DNA of 15,051 nt from JALRBM01 sp966186595 (lineage in GTDB: Bacteria; Patescibacteriota; Saccharimonadia; Saccharimonadales; Saccharimonadaceae). Positions within the stretch are counted from its first letter, which is position 1, and every line of letters begins with the position of its first letter. This document shows positions 1-6,781 of this stretch, piece by piece. Made by a program: the position numbers and the translations under genes. Below the pieces are notes generated by a model. That model saw only the letters and a program-made list of their open reading frames with translations, was not told the DNA's origin and searched no databases. The DNA is taken from positions 1-15,051 of the forward strand of contig CBIFWO010000021.1 of assembly GCA_966186595.1 (NCBI GenBank), given 5' to 3'.

Positions 1-218
1 CTAGCTGCGGCCTCAAAGCGGGCTCGCACAAACTCCGCTGCGGGATCAACGGTGATTTCTTTCTCTCCTCCATGCTCATATATTTTACGTTTCGTGCCCA
101 TACTGACGGCACGATCTGCAAAAGATCTATATATCCCATTAAAAATATTGTCAGCAAGAGGGGCCTTGTCTGAGTCAAGATGTTGCTCACGAGAATTTAC
201 TACTATTCGTTCTGACAT
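1..218 (-). CDS. hypothetical protein, N-terminal part (runs off the left edge)
   Basis: An open frame on the minus strand begins with ATG at 218 and stays open for 72 codons to the window edge, so the C-terminus is missing. The product begins MSERIVVNSREQHLDSDKAP and is polar and charged, with no signal peptide or membrane segment in the visible part. A good promoter lies just upstream (-35 at 266-271, -10 at 243-248), giving a leader of about 18 nt without a Shine-Dalgarno sequence. It is divergent from the hypothetical gene at 354, which also starts MSE. I do not recognise the family. The promoter and the start position are the main support. Confidence 0.6.
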   Translation of the reverse strand, partial: MSERIVVNSREQHLDSDKAPLADNIFNGIYRSFADRAVSMGTKRKIYEHGGEKEITVDPAAEFVRARFEAAA

Positions 219-242
219 TTTTATTTTATTTACGTTTTCATC

Positions 243-271
243 ATCATAACATAAAGCTAACGCTTATTCAA
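243..271 (-). promoter_or_regulatory. promoter of the partial gene at 1-218
   Basis: On the minus strand TTGAAT (266-271) is separated by exactly 17 bases from TATGAT (243-248). The predicted transcript starts near 236, about 18 nt before the ATG at 218. Spacing and both hexamers fit a housekeeping sigma factor. Confidence 0.6.
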
Positions 272-293
272 GGTTACTGTCTGTTGGTAGGCA

Positions 294-322
294 TTGCATA
301 TTTTAATTATTTATGATATAAG
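294..322 (+). promoter_or_regulatory. tentative promoter of the hypothetical gene at 354
   Basis: TTGCAT (294-299), a 17-base spacer and TATAAG (317-322) predict a start near 329, leaving about 25 nt of AT-rich leader before the ATG at 354. The -35 match is weak. The TTG at 294, which could be taken as a start codon, is better explained as part of this promoter. Confidence 0.4.
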
Positions 323-353
323 GGATATAGATCACAACGAAAAGATAAAAATC

Positions 354-779
354 ATGAGTGAAAAATTTCCAGAATCCAGAGTAAAGATGAATCTGAGTTC
401 AGGCGTGCCAGAATCGCGTGTCCGTATAAATATAGACACTCCACCGACACACGAGACTCTACCCTTCCCTGATCGTGTTAGAGGGATGGCTGAGATGGCT
501 CGTCTCGCCGCAGCACATTCCGCAGAAATGATCCCAACCTCAGAAGCTGGCGAGGCAAAAACCCCGGAGGGTTTCCCAGAAAATGGCACCACAATCCGTC
601 GCGTGCGCCCCGCCGAAGAAGGCGGTGATGTTCTCTTTAGGGTTCGTGCTGTCAAAGAGAATGCGGCCAGAGAAATGCGAATCATCCTTGAAGATTCCAA
701 AGGCCGACGTACTAACATCGGCCTATCGGACTTGGCCAGCGGACCAGTTGCAGGCAAAGCGTGGCGCATTGAATCCTAA
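354..779 (+). CDS. hypothetical protein with a duplicated PESRV motif
   Basis: This gene encodes 141 residues starting MSEKFPESRV. I chose the ATG at 354 over the in-frame TTG at 294, because the TTG lies in the probable promoter and adds a 20-residue segment unlike the rest. The N-terminus carries two copies of PESRV[KR][MI]N, at residues 6-13 and 19-26. A proline- and acid-rich middle (residues 28-80) looks disordered. The C-terminal part (about 81-141) alternates charged and hydrophobic residues (VLFRVRAV, MRIILED) and may form a small beta-rich domain. There is no signal peptide and no membrane segment. It is divergent from the partial gene at 1-218 and is followed 38 nt later by ychF, which has its own promoter. 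The family is not recognised. Confidence 0.65.
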   Translation: MSEKFPESRVKMNLSSGVPESRVRINIDTPPTHETLPFPDRVRGMAEMARLAAAHSAEMIPTSEAGEAKTPEGFPENGTTIRRVRPAEEGGDVLFRVRAVKENAAREMRIILEDSKGRRTNIGLSDLASGPVAGKAWRIES

Positions 780-802
780 TTCATATGCCGCTCGGTTATC
801 TC

Positions 803-811
803 TGTTATAAT
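803..811 (+). promoter_or_regulatory. extended -10 promoter giving a leaderless ychF transcript
   Basis: TGTTATAAT combines the TGn extension with a consensus -10 (TATAAT at 806-811). Six bases separate it from the ATG at 818, so the expected transcription start falls on the A of the start codon. No Shine-Dalgarno sequence and no convincing -35 are present. Confidence 0.75.
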
Positions 812-817
812 AGCAGC

Positions 818-1897
818 ATGAGTTCACTTTCTATCGGCATCGTCGGCCTACCAAACGTGGGAAAATCCACGCTTTTTAATGCACTAACGAGCAATGACAT
901 TCTTGCCGCCAACTATCCTTTCGCGACTATCGAACCAAACACCGGCATTGTCCCCGTTCCTGATGAGCGCCTGCAGCAACTTGCCGATATGTATCATGCG
1001 CAAAAGATTATTCCAGCTACTGTCACCTTTGTTGATATTGCCGGCCTGGTTGCTGGCGCGTCTAAGGGCGAAGGTCTGGGTAACAAATTCCTAGCGAATA
1101 TCCGCGAATGCGACGCAATCGTTCACCTTGTTCGTGCTTTTGAGAGCGGCGACATTGTTCACGTTGCCGACCGCATTCACCCTGGTGATGACATCGAGAT
1201 TATCAATACCGAACTGATCCTAGCAGACCTCCAGATGATCGAAACCAAGCTACCGAAATTAGCGAAGGAAGCTAAGGCTAAGGCAGCGCTCCGCCCCACT
1301 ATGGAATATCTAGAAGAGCTAAAAAAGACACTAGAAGCCGGCACACCACTTTCGGCTCTCGATTCGCTCGACCAAGAGAAACTTGGCGGCTTGCAGCTTC
1401 TTACCGCCAAGCCGGTCATCTACGCCTTTAACGTTGATGAGGAAACGCTCACCGATGAGGCGAAAAAATCTGAGCTGATTGCACTCGCCGCTCCCAATCG
1501 TACTATTTTCGTTTGTGCCAAATTAGAAGAGGAAATCAAAGGTCTCAATCCAAGTGACGCGATGGAACTCCTAGAAAGCTATGGTGTTGCCGAAACCGGA
1601 CTTTCACAGCTTATTTCTGCCGCATACGATACGCTTGGCCTGCAAAGCTATCTGACGGCCGGCCCAAAGGAAGTTCGGGCCTGGACCATCAAAAAGGGCT
1701 CAACCGCCCCGCAAGCCGCTGGGGTGATCCATAGCGATTTCGAGCGTGGCTTTATCGCCGCGCAAATCGTCAATTATGACGATCTCGTCACTGCCGGTTC
1801 AGAAGCGGCAGCTAAAAGTGCCGGTAAAGTCCGCACCGAAGGCAAAGAGTACGTCATGCAACCTGGTGATATTGTCGAGTTTCGTTTTAACGTCTAA
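818..1897 (+). CDS. ychF: redox-regulated P-loop ATPase YchF (Obg-like)
   Basis: This is the universal YchF/OLA1 ATPase, a cytoplasmic ribosome-associated P-loop protein implicated in stress and translation control. The 359-residue product is of normal family length. Visible motifs are the G1 P-loop GLPNVGKST (residues 10-18), G3 DIAGL (73-77) with the following GxxxGEGLGN loop, and NVDE (205-208) where true GTPases have NKxD; NxxE at this place is the hallmark of the ATP-preferring YchF family. A coiled-coil-like alpha-helical insertion spans about 138-172, and a TGS-like domain occupies roughly the last 85 residues, ending DIVEFRFNV. The start at 818 is preferred over the in-frame ATG at 785, because the extended -10 at 803-811 lies between them and the protein family begins at this methionine. 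Confidence 0.97.
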   Translation: MSSLSIGIVGLPNVGKSTLFNALTSNDILAANYPFATIEPNTGIVPVPDERLQQLADMYHAQKIIPATVTFVDIAGLVAGASKGEGLGNKFLANIRECDAIVHLVRAFESGDIVHVADRIHPGDDIEIINTELILADLQMIETKLPKLAKEAKAKAALRPTMEYLEELKKTLEAGTPLSALDSLDQEKLGGLQLLTAKPVIYAFNVDEETLTDEAKKSELIALAAPNRTIFVCAKLEEEIKGLNPSDAMELLESYGVAETGLSQLISAAYDTLGLQSYLTAGPKEVRAWTIKKGSTAPQAAGVIHSDFERGFIAAQIVNYDDLVTAGSEAAAKSAGKVRTEGKEYVMQPGDIVEFRFNV

Positions 1898-1930
1898 CAA
1901 AAAGTCCCGCACCCGCAGGACTTTTTGTTA
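1895..1930. terminator. bidirectional intrinsic terminator
   Basis: A perfect 13-bp inverted repeat (TAACAAAAAGTCC at 1895-1907 and its complement at 1918-1930) encloses a 10-base loop. The stem has A/T-runs at its base, so it gives a U-tract in both directions. It lies between convergent ychF and the secreted-protein gene and includes the ychF stop codon. Confidence 0.9.
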
Positions 1931-1936
1931 ATCTAT

Positions 1937-2734
1937 TTATCGTCGATGCCAAGCATGAATGCGTGGTAATTTAGTAATCTCGCTGGCAATAGTGTCAGGC
2001 ACGCCAGGCATGTTTACTGTATCCTGATGTGCGCCCGCGTAGATAACACCCATTACCCAGCCCTTTGATTTGTGCATCATACCGACTGGCCGTGTCGTTT
2101 CGGCAATTCGATACCCGCGTGGAATGGTAATATCCGATCGAGCTTTCTCTCTAAACTGAGCGGGAGTCGCAGACTCGTTAAACTCCCCAGATCGGTCATA
2201 TCCCCTTGGCAATGTATATGTATCACCTGAAAGTGTCGCCGCACTACATGTTGGATGTGGCAAGATAACTTTGTAAGTTACCGTGCGATGAACTGTATCG
2301 AATGACACCGAGCCCGTTAAGCCATTAAGGTTAGACTGGCAAGGGTTATCGACGGGATTTACTGTCACCGTCACTTCTGCCGAATCGGATGCCTGACCAT
2401 CAGAAATAGTGTACGTGAACGAATCGACTCCGTTAAATCCTGAATTCGGCGTGTAACGCACGCCGCCCTCTGGCGAGATCTTCACCGCACCGCTCAATCC
2501 TTGCGTCGTACTCGTTACCTTTAGATTTTTACCTAGATCATTTTTTAGAACGTTAATATTAATAGTGCCTTCTTGCGACACCTCCGCCACATCACTCACC
2601 GCATCCACCGCCAACATTGCGGCTGGCACCGTCATATCATCAGGTGTCGGCTCGGCCATGGCGGTATATGACACCCCTCCTACGATTGAAAAAATTGCAA
2701 CAAGAAAAGTAATAGCTTTCTTTCGAATACTCAC
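1937..2734 (-). CDS. secreted protein with one cadherin/Ig-like domain
   Basis: The 265-residue product has a signal peptide: basic MSIRKK, a hydrophobic core at residues 7-24 and a probable signal peptidase site after AMA (residue 27). Residues about 45-127 match the bacterial Ig/cadherin-like tandem-domain type, with NVLKNDLG, VRYTPNSGFNGVDSFTYTI and SDG...AEVTVTV as its typical pattern of beta strands. These domains are common in surface adhesins. The rest (130-265) is unrecognised, contains two cysteines (C132, C163) that could form a disulfide, and ends in a basic WHRR. There is no sortase motif and no C-terminal membrane anchor. Translation starts at GTG 2734, with the purine-rich GAGGAAAGGG upstream. 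The gene has its own -10 at 2802-2807. A role at the cell surface is an inference. Confidence 0.85.
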   Translation of the reverse strand: MSIRKKAITFLVAIFSIVGGVSYTAMAEPTPDDMTVPAAMLAVDAVSDVAEVSQEGTININVLKNDLGKNLKVTSTTQGLSGAVKISPEGGVRYTPNSGFNGVDSFTYTISDGQASDSAEVTVTVNPVDNPCQSNLNGLTGSVSFDTVHRTVTYKVILPHPTCSAATLSGDTYTLPRGYDRSGEFNESATPAQFREKARSDITIPRGYRIAETTRPVGMMHKSKGWVMGVIYAGAHQDTVNMPGVPDTIASEITKLPRIHAWHRR

Positions 2735-2801
2735 AGCGTTTCCCTTTCCTCTTAACTCTACGTTGATAAAAGGCTTGCTGCTAGCTCACAAGTCAACTCT
2801 C

Positions 2802-2807
2802 ATTATA
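2802..2807 (-). promoter_or_regulatory. -10 box of the secreted-protein gene
   Basis: A consensus TATAAT on the minus strand lies between the tlyA stop codon (2831) and the GTG at 2734. The predicted start is near 2795, giving a leader of about 60 nt with a Shine-Dalgarno-like GAGGAAAGGG. No clear -35 is seen. Confidence 0.5.
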
Positions 2808-2830
2808 CCATGAGCACTTTTTCATCCAGC

Positions 2831-3550
2831 TCAGGCTAAGGTCTTTAACAGATAGAAACGTTCTTGGTTTCCTTTCGAACCATGTACGTCACTGTCGCGC
2901 TTATCTGTAATAACGAAATGTTGTTTTGACCACACTTCGAAATCTTTGAGAATTTGGCGGCGGATGGCATCGTTCTTTATCACCCCTTTGTTGACCTGAT
3001 GCTTACCAGCTTCAAATTGTGGCTTTAGCATGGCCGCAATTTTGGTATTTGGTCCGGATAAGTTCTTGGCCAGATGCGGTAAAATTTCACGAAGACTGAT
3101 AAACGAGACGTCAATCACGATAATATCGGGTTTTTCATCCAGGTAAAAATTACGAATGTCTGTTTTTTCGTGCAGTTCAATCCGCGGATTGTCTCGAAGG
3201 CTTGGGTGCAGTTGCTCTGTTCCAACATCCACGGCGAATACCTTCTTGGCACCGTGTTTCAATGCATAATCGGTGAACCCACCTGTACTACTCCCCACAT
3301 CCAAGATTATTTTGTCTCTAAAATCTAGATTCAAAAGTTTGGCTACGCTCGCTAGTTTTAGCCCCGCTCGACTGACATACTGCTCTTCGGCTGCAAGTTT
3401 TATTACCGCATCGTCCCGCACAAATAGACCTGGTTTAACAGCAAGTTTACCGTCCACTGTCACTTTGCCCAGCTTAATCCAGCTTTCAGCCTGCGAGCGG
3501 CTACTTGTCAGACCGCGCTTTGTCAATTCGATATCAAGTCGTTGTTTCAT
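2831..3550 (-). CDS. tlyA: TlyA-family rRNA 2'-O-methyltransferase
   Basis: This is a 239-residue TlyA-type enzyme, predicted to methylate ribose 2'-OH groups of rRNA using S-adenosylmethionine. An N-terminal S4 RNA-binding domain covers about residues 1-58 (MKQRLDIELTKRGL...SRSQAESWI...GKVTVDG). It is followed by an FtsJ/RrmJ-type Rossmann methyltransferase with motif I ILDVGSSTGGFTD (82-94). The K-D-K-E catalytic tetrad of the family can be placed at K65, D147 (VIDVSF), K176 (MLKPQFE) and E230 (GNQERF). The start ATG overlaps the stop codon of the upstream serine hydrolase gene as ATGA, indicating one operon and translational coupling. Historical 'hemolysin' labels for this family are misleading. 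The exact rRNA target cannot be deduced here. Confidence 0.93.
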   Translation of the reverse strand: MKQRLDIELTKRGLTSSRSQAESWIKLGKVTVDGKLAVKPGLFVRDDAVIKLAAEEQYVSRAGLKLASVAKLLNLDFRDKIILDVGSSTGGFTDYALKHGAKKVFAVDVGTEQLHPSLRDNPRIELHEKTDIRNFYLDEKPDIIVIDVSFISLREILPHLAKNLSGPNTKIAAMLKPQFEAGKHQVNKGVIKNDAIRRQILKDFEVWSKQHFVITDKRDSDVHGSKGNQERFYLLKTLA

Positions 3551-5325
3551 GGATACATAATTCTTTCAATTTCGCGCGTCACACTAGCAATTGCGCCGTA
3601 GCTCTGGCCTTTGGTCATAATTGTCAGGATATAGGTGCCCCGCGGATGGCGAACGATCGCCGTATCATGAATATAATCCCACAAAAATCCGACTTTATCG
3701 TTTACCTGCCCTCGACTACCCGTTGGGATGCCGTAGCGGTATGGATGGCGACCTAAGTTATTCAGAAGTCTCTCGCGATTTGCACCGCTCACTAGTGTAC
3801 CATCATTCAGCCCAATCATGTACTTAGTCAAATCGGCTGCTGTCGTTTGGTTGGCTGATCCAGTGGTAAATGATGTCCCACTACTAAACCCACGCGCATA
3901 GATAAAATCGTTTATGTACTGCCTGCCAAACTGCGCAATCCAACTTTCTGCACAAGGGTTGGTCGAAGCCACTGTCATACGATCAAAACATCCCGCCACC
4001 GTTGTATCCAGCATCGGATCGTCCCAGTGAATTTCGCCCTTGTCGACCTTGTCAAACAATACCAGCGCTACAAATAGTTTATAGGTGCTGCCGCTAGGAA
4101 TACTTTCGTAGTCGCGCGCCCCTGCGGTCCAGCGCTCGCCATCCAACTGCTGAACCGAGATCCGCATATTTCGTGAACGAGCAGTGTCATTTAGGTACGC
4201 TTGCAGGCCCGCCTGTGTCGCCGTGTATTTACTGTTAAAAATAATGCTTGGTTGCACTTCAATAAATTGCGCCGCAACTGCTACTTCGGTTGGCGGTAGT
4301 AAAAGAGAGCTGGCAATTTGATCAGCCAAAGCCGTTACATCAATCGCACGGCCCACACTTCCTGTCACGCGGCCAACTTCTCGTCCGTCTACAATCGTTA
4401 TGTTCGTCTGTCCAGCCGGCGTGCCAACCTTGTTGTTGACGTCATATAAATACGCCTTCACTTTCTCCTTATCGATGGATAACGTAACGTCACCATTCTC
4501 GCCCGTGGCAAGCACTATCCACGAGGCGATTTCTTTAGCATCGGGTGAAAAGCTCGAGTTTTCAACCTTAATTGCCACAGTATGTGCCAGCGCCGCTTCT
4601 GCCTGACCTCGCACTTTCGCTAGGTCCTTACTCGTCCGCGCAGCAGCTTGGCGTTTTGATGGCGCTTCAATGACCGTCGTTTTTCCAAGTTGCACCTTGG
4701 CACGACTAATTGTCGCTAGCAGTTCATTCGTACTTACCGTACTGCCCTTTATCGCCTCGGTTGCTTTTAACCGTCCATCCTCTATTGTCAGCCTGGCGTT
4801 TTGCGGCGGAAAGCTCAGCTCCTTACTTTTTCCCTCCAGGAATTTCTGAAATGGCATGCCACTATAATAAATGTCCGCTTCCTTTAATTCGCCAGCCTGC
4901 CACAAGATGGAACCTGGGATAAGCCGCTGAAGCAGTGGATATTCTCGCAATTTATTGATCATAACCTCGGTATTAGGTTCGGCCCCGGCAGATTTTGCTA
5001 GAAATTCCACCGATTTGTCATTGCCAATCGTTATCTTGAGCTTTATCTGATCAAACTGCTTGGCTATAGCTTGTGCCATCTTGTCGTGCTCAACCCAAAA
5101 CATCGATTCTCCAGCGATACTTGCAAATGGCAGGCCGCGATCAGTGGGGTACAACAGCTGCAAAAGAAGAATGATTCCGAGGAGTGGCAACACTCCGTAA
5201 AATAAAATCTGCCTTCGGCGATGGGGTGAGACTTGAAATGCCTGGGTCTTACGTGCCCACAATTCACGCTGCTGATTTGCCGCTATTTGCCAAATTCGTG
5301 TTTCTTTTTTAGCCCGCTGAGCCAT
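3547..5325 (-). CDS. membrane-anchored class A beta-lactamase-like serine hydrolase (probable peptidoglycan enzyme)
   Basis: The 592-residue product has a basic cytoplasmic tail (1-38), one membrane helix (about 39-58) and a large exported region. Residues about 75-350 resemble the repeated putative peptidoglycan-binding domains that accompany VanW and L,D-transpeptidases. The C-terminal domain (about 360-592) is of the class A beta-lactamase fold: SxxK as S413-T-Y-K416, an SDN-type motif as S454-T-N456, and a KTG-type motif as K544-V-G546. I find no ExxLN omega-loop glutamate between 456 and 495, so a D,D-peptidase or transpeptidase-like role is more likely than antibiotic hydrolysis. C446 and C458 flank the second motif and may form a disulfide. 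Transcription is probably leaderless from the extended -10 at 5332-5340. The 3' end overlaps tlyA by four bases. Confidence 0.88.
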   Translation of the reverse strand: MAQRAKKETRIWQIAANQQRELWARKTQAFQVSPHRRRQILFYGVLPLLGIILLLQLLYPTDRGLPFASIAGESMFWVEHDKMAQAIAKQFDQIKLKITIGNDKSVEFLAKSAGAEPNTEVMINKLREYPLLQRLIPGSILWQAGELKEADIYYSGMPFQKFLEGKSKELSFPPQNARLTIEDGRLKATEAIKGSTVSTNELLATISRAKVQLGKTTVIEAPSKRQAAARTSKDLAKVRGQAEAALAHTVAIKVENSSFSPDAKEIASWIVLATGENGDVTLSIDKEKVKAYLYDVNNKVGTPAGQTNITIVDGREVGRVTGSVGRAIDVTALADQIASSLLLPPTEVAVAAQFIEVQPSIIFNSKYTATQAGLQAYLNDTARSRNMRISVQQLDGERWTAGARDYESIPSGSTYKLFVALVLFDKVDKGEIHWDDPMLDTTVAGCFDRMTVASTNPCAESWIAQFGRQYINDFIYARGFSSGTSFTTGSANQTTAADLTKYMIGLNDGTLVSGANRERLLNNLGRHPYRYGIPTGSRGQVNDKVGFLWDYIHDTAIVRHPRGTYILTIMTKGQSYGAIASVTREIERIMYP

Positions 5326-5331
5326 AGTCCA

Positions 5332-5340
5332 AGTATAGCA
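5332..5340 (-). promoter_or_regulatory. extended -10 promoter giving a leaderless serine hydrolase-tlyA transcript
   Basis: On the minus strand TGCTATACT (5340-5332) ends six bases before the ATG at 5325. This is the same geometry as upstream of ychF, so the transcript should begin at or next to the start codon. No Shine-Dalgarno sequence is present. Confidence 0.7.
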
Positions 5341-5356
5341 CTGCGAAAGATGGCAT

Positions 5357-5362
5357 TATAAT
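5357..5362 (+). promoter_or_regulatory. -10 box of the TPR-like gene
   Basis: TATAAT lies 34 bases before the ATG at 5397 and back to back with the minus-strand promoter at 5332-5340. The leader of about 28 nt contains GAGGAAACGGGG, a plausible ribosome-binding region. No convincing -35 was found. Confidence 0.5.
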
Positions 5363-5396
5363 ACAATCAGGCCACTATTCGAGGAAACGGGGAACG

Positions 5397-6089
5397 ATGT
5401 GGACAGAACGGGAAAAACGACTCTTTGACAGCACTACCCGTGCTATTGGGGTCGCCAACTACGACTTGGGGCTGAGACTTGCCGAACAGCTCCTAAAGGA
5501 GGTTGAGGATGGCCCATGCAAACATGCCTACATCCTAGGGTGCAAAGTGGCGGTCGCCCTTCGTCATCTCGGACACGAGGAGGAAGCTCGGAAGGCGTTT
5601 CAATCCGCCTACGAGCTGGCGCTAGAGGCAGGCCAACCCGTCATTGCCAGCTACATCCGCAATGATCAGGCCTCGATGGAGTCGGGTGACAAAGCTGTCG
5701 AGATGATCAAGAAAGCGATTCATCTCTGCCTTCGCGCCAAGCAGTCGCCCGATCCCGCTCGTGACCTCACGGCAGATCGTGCGTACATGCAGGCACATCT
5801 GGCGCGCACCATCATGCGCCGAGATGGGTACTGCAAGGAAGCAAGCACGATGAGGCGTGCACGACGGACGCTTGGACGGTTCTGCAGGACTCATTCGCAC
5901 TACAAAGAAGCTTATCTCGTCGTGCTAGCCTGGGAACTGGAGATGCCGCGCAGCTCCACCCTGTCCGCCCTGCTCGAACGCACTTGGATGCTCGGCATCC
6001 TCGCTGTCGAGATCGTTCGACAGCAAAAGGTCAGCGACATCACGAGAACACTGATGTCTCGAACGCGTCGAGCGAGGATTCGTCCCTAG
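5397..6089 (+). CDS. TPR-like helical repeat protein, GC-rich gene
   Basis: The 230-residue product is predicted cytoplasmic and almost entirely alpha-helical. Residues about 44-80 form a good tetratricopeptide-like helix pair (cores CKVAVALRHLG and EEARKAFQSAYELA). Similar helix pairs can be drawn before (21-37) and after it (about 97-150, KAVEMIKKAIHLCLRAK), so a protein-binding solenoid is likely. The C-terminus is very basic (SRTRRARIRP). Base composition differs from its neighbours: 38 of 60 bases at 5761-5820 are G/C, with many C- or G-ending codons. It stands alone between a divergent cell-wall gene and the convergent efp operon, has its own -10 and SD-like leader, and is followed by a large GC-rich hairpin. 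Acquisition by transfer is possible. Its partners are unknown. Confidence 0.75.
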   Translation: MWTEREKRLFDSTTRAIGVANYDLGLRLAEQLLKEVEDGPCKHAYILGCKVAVALRHLGHEEEARKAFQSAYELALEAGQPVIASYIRNDQASMESGDKAVEMIKKAIHLCLRAKQSPDPARDLTADRAYMQAHLARTIMRRDGYCKEASTMRRARRTLGRFCRTHSHYKEAYLVVLAWELEMPRSSTLSALLERTWMLGILAVEIVRQQKVSDITRTLMSRTRRARIRP

Positions 6090-6102
6090 CGGACAATCGA
6101 AT

Positions 6103-6148
6103 GGAGGCCCCAAGTCCCGCGGTGGGTCACCCACTGCGGGCAGGCTCC
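6103..6148. terminator. large GC-rich hairpin between convergent genes
   Basis: An 11-bp stem (6116-6126 with 6130-6140, one G-U pair, three-base loop TCA) sits inside an outer stem GGAG-CC/GGCTCC (6103-6109 with 6143-6148, G107 bulged). It separates the convergent TPR and efp genes. Neither strand has a proper U-run after the stem, so it may act as a transcript-end stabiliser or a weak terminator rather than a classical intrinsic one. Confidence 0.45.
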
Positions 6149-6155
6149 CTAAAAA

Positions 6156-6716
6156 TTATTTCTTTCGTTCGCGGTATTCACCGGTCGCGGTATCAACCGA
6201 AATGATATCGCCGGTTTTGATAAAGGCAGGCACCTTCACCGTGATCCCGGTCTCAAGCGTTGCGTCCTTTAGCACGCTGCTCGTTGTATCGCCCTTCACG
6301 ACGTCCTCGGCGTACGTTACCTCCAGATAAAGATTCTTGGGAAGCTCCACGTTAATCACCTTGTCACCAAAGAATTGCAGATTGAGCATGTCCCCTTCTT
6401 TGAGGTAGTTCGCAGCCGAATCAACCAGATCAGCCGACAGTTCGAACTGCTCGAACGTCTCCGGATCCATGAAATGGAAGGTATCCCCGTCGCTATAGAG
6501 GTATTGAACATTTTTATTGCTCACCTCGGCACGTTCAATTTTATCCTGACCCTTGAATGTCTTGGGAATGACACTCCCATCGATCAGGTTTTTTAGTTTC
6601 ACGTTGACGATACTTCCACCGCGACCCATCACTTTTTGCCCATATTCAATCACACGATATGGCTTGCCATCGATCTGGCAAACAACACCCTTTTTAAGAT
6701 CTGTTGGTTGGTACAT
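6156..6716 (-). CDS. efp: elongation factor P
   Basis: The product is a 186-residue EF-P, which binds between the ribosomal P and E sites and relieves stalling at proline stretches. The three-domain structure is intact: an N-terminal KOW-like domain (1-64) and two OB-type domains ending in GEYRERKK. I use the ATG at 6716, because GAGGAG lies directly upstream and EF-P proteins begin at this point; the longer frame from 6755 is unlikely. The loop that carries the modified residue reads VMGRGGS, with arginine at position 32, where E. coli has lysine. Arginine loops occur in a subset of bacteria, some of which rhamnosylate them via EarP; no modification enzyme is in this window. It is the last gene of the rpsF-ssb-rpsR-efp operon. 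Confidence 0.96.
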   Translation of the reverse strand: MYQPTDLKKGVVCQIDGKPYRVIEYGQKVMGRGGSIVNVKLKNLIDGSVIPKTFKGQDKIERAEVSNKNVQYLYSDGDTFHFMDPETFEQFELSADLVDSAANYLKEGDMLNLQFFGDKVINVELPKNLYLEVTYAEDVVKGDTTSSVLKDATLETGITVKVPAFIKTGDIISVDTATGEYRERKK

Positions 6717-6746
6717 ACTTCTCCTCGTTGGTTTTAGAAATGCTTG

Positions 6747-6768
6747 GCAGCGCACCGTAATGCGCTGC
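6747..6768 (-). other. intercistronic hairpin between rpsR and efp
   Basis: A perfect 8-bp stem (GCAGCGCA at 6747-6754 with TGCGCTGC at 6761-6768) has a six-base loop and lies in the 65-nt gap between the rpsR stop and the efp start. No U-run follows in the reading direction, so RNA processing, stabilisation or partial attenuation is more likely than termination. Confidence 0.5.
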
Positions 6769-6781
6769 AGAGTTCTCTAAA

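Noticed and set aside
332..769. 145-codon minus-strand frame opposite the hypothetical gene at 354
   Set aside because: No promoter or SD supports it, whereas the plus-strand frame has a possible promoter and a plausible start; both remain weak, but plus is preferred.
785..817. Upstream ATG for ychF (11 extra residues)
   Set aside because: The extended -10 box lies within this stretch, and the family begins at the methionine encoded at 818.
960..990. CTGATGA in ychF as a possible hammerhead core
   Set aside because: No stem II and GAAA follow, and it encodes conserved YchF residues.
6003..6024. Perfect 8-bp hairpin inside the TPR-like gene
   Set aside because: It lies in coding sequence with no U-run or other signal; GC-rich codons can generate it by chance.
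6051..6089. CTGATG followed by a CTCGA/TCGAG hairpin, resembling a second hammerhead
   Set aside because: The core would need CUGANGA and GAAA; here the bases after CTGATG are TC and no GAAA follows the hairpin. It is also inside coding sequence.
6717..6755. N-terminal extension of EF-P from 6755
   Set aside because: EF-P starts at MYQPTDL, and a GAGGAG Shine-Dalgarno sequence stands immediately before the ATG at 6716.
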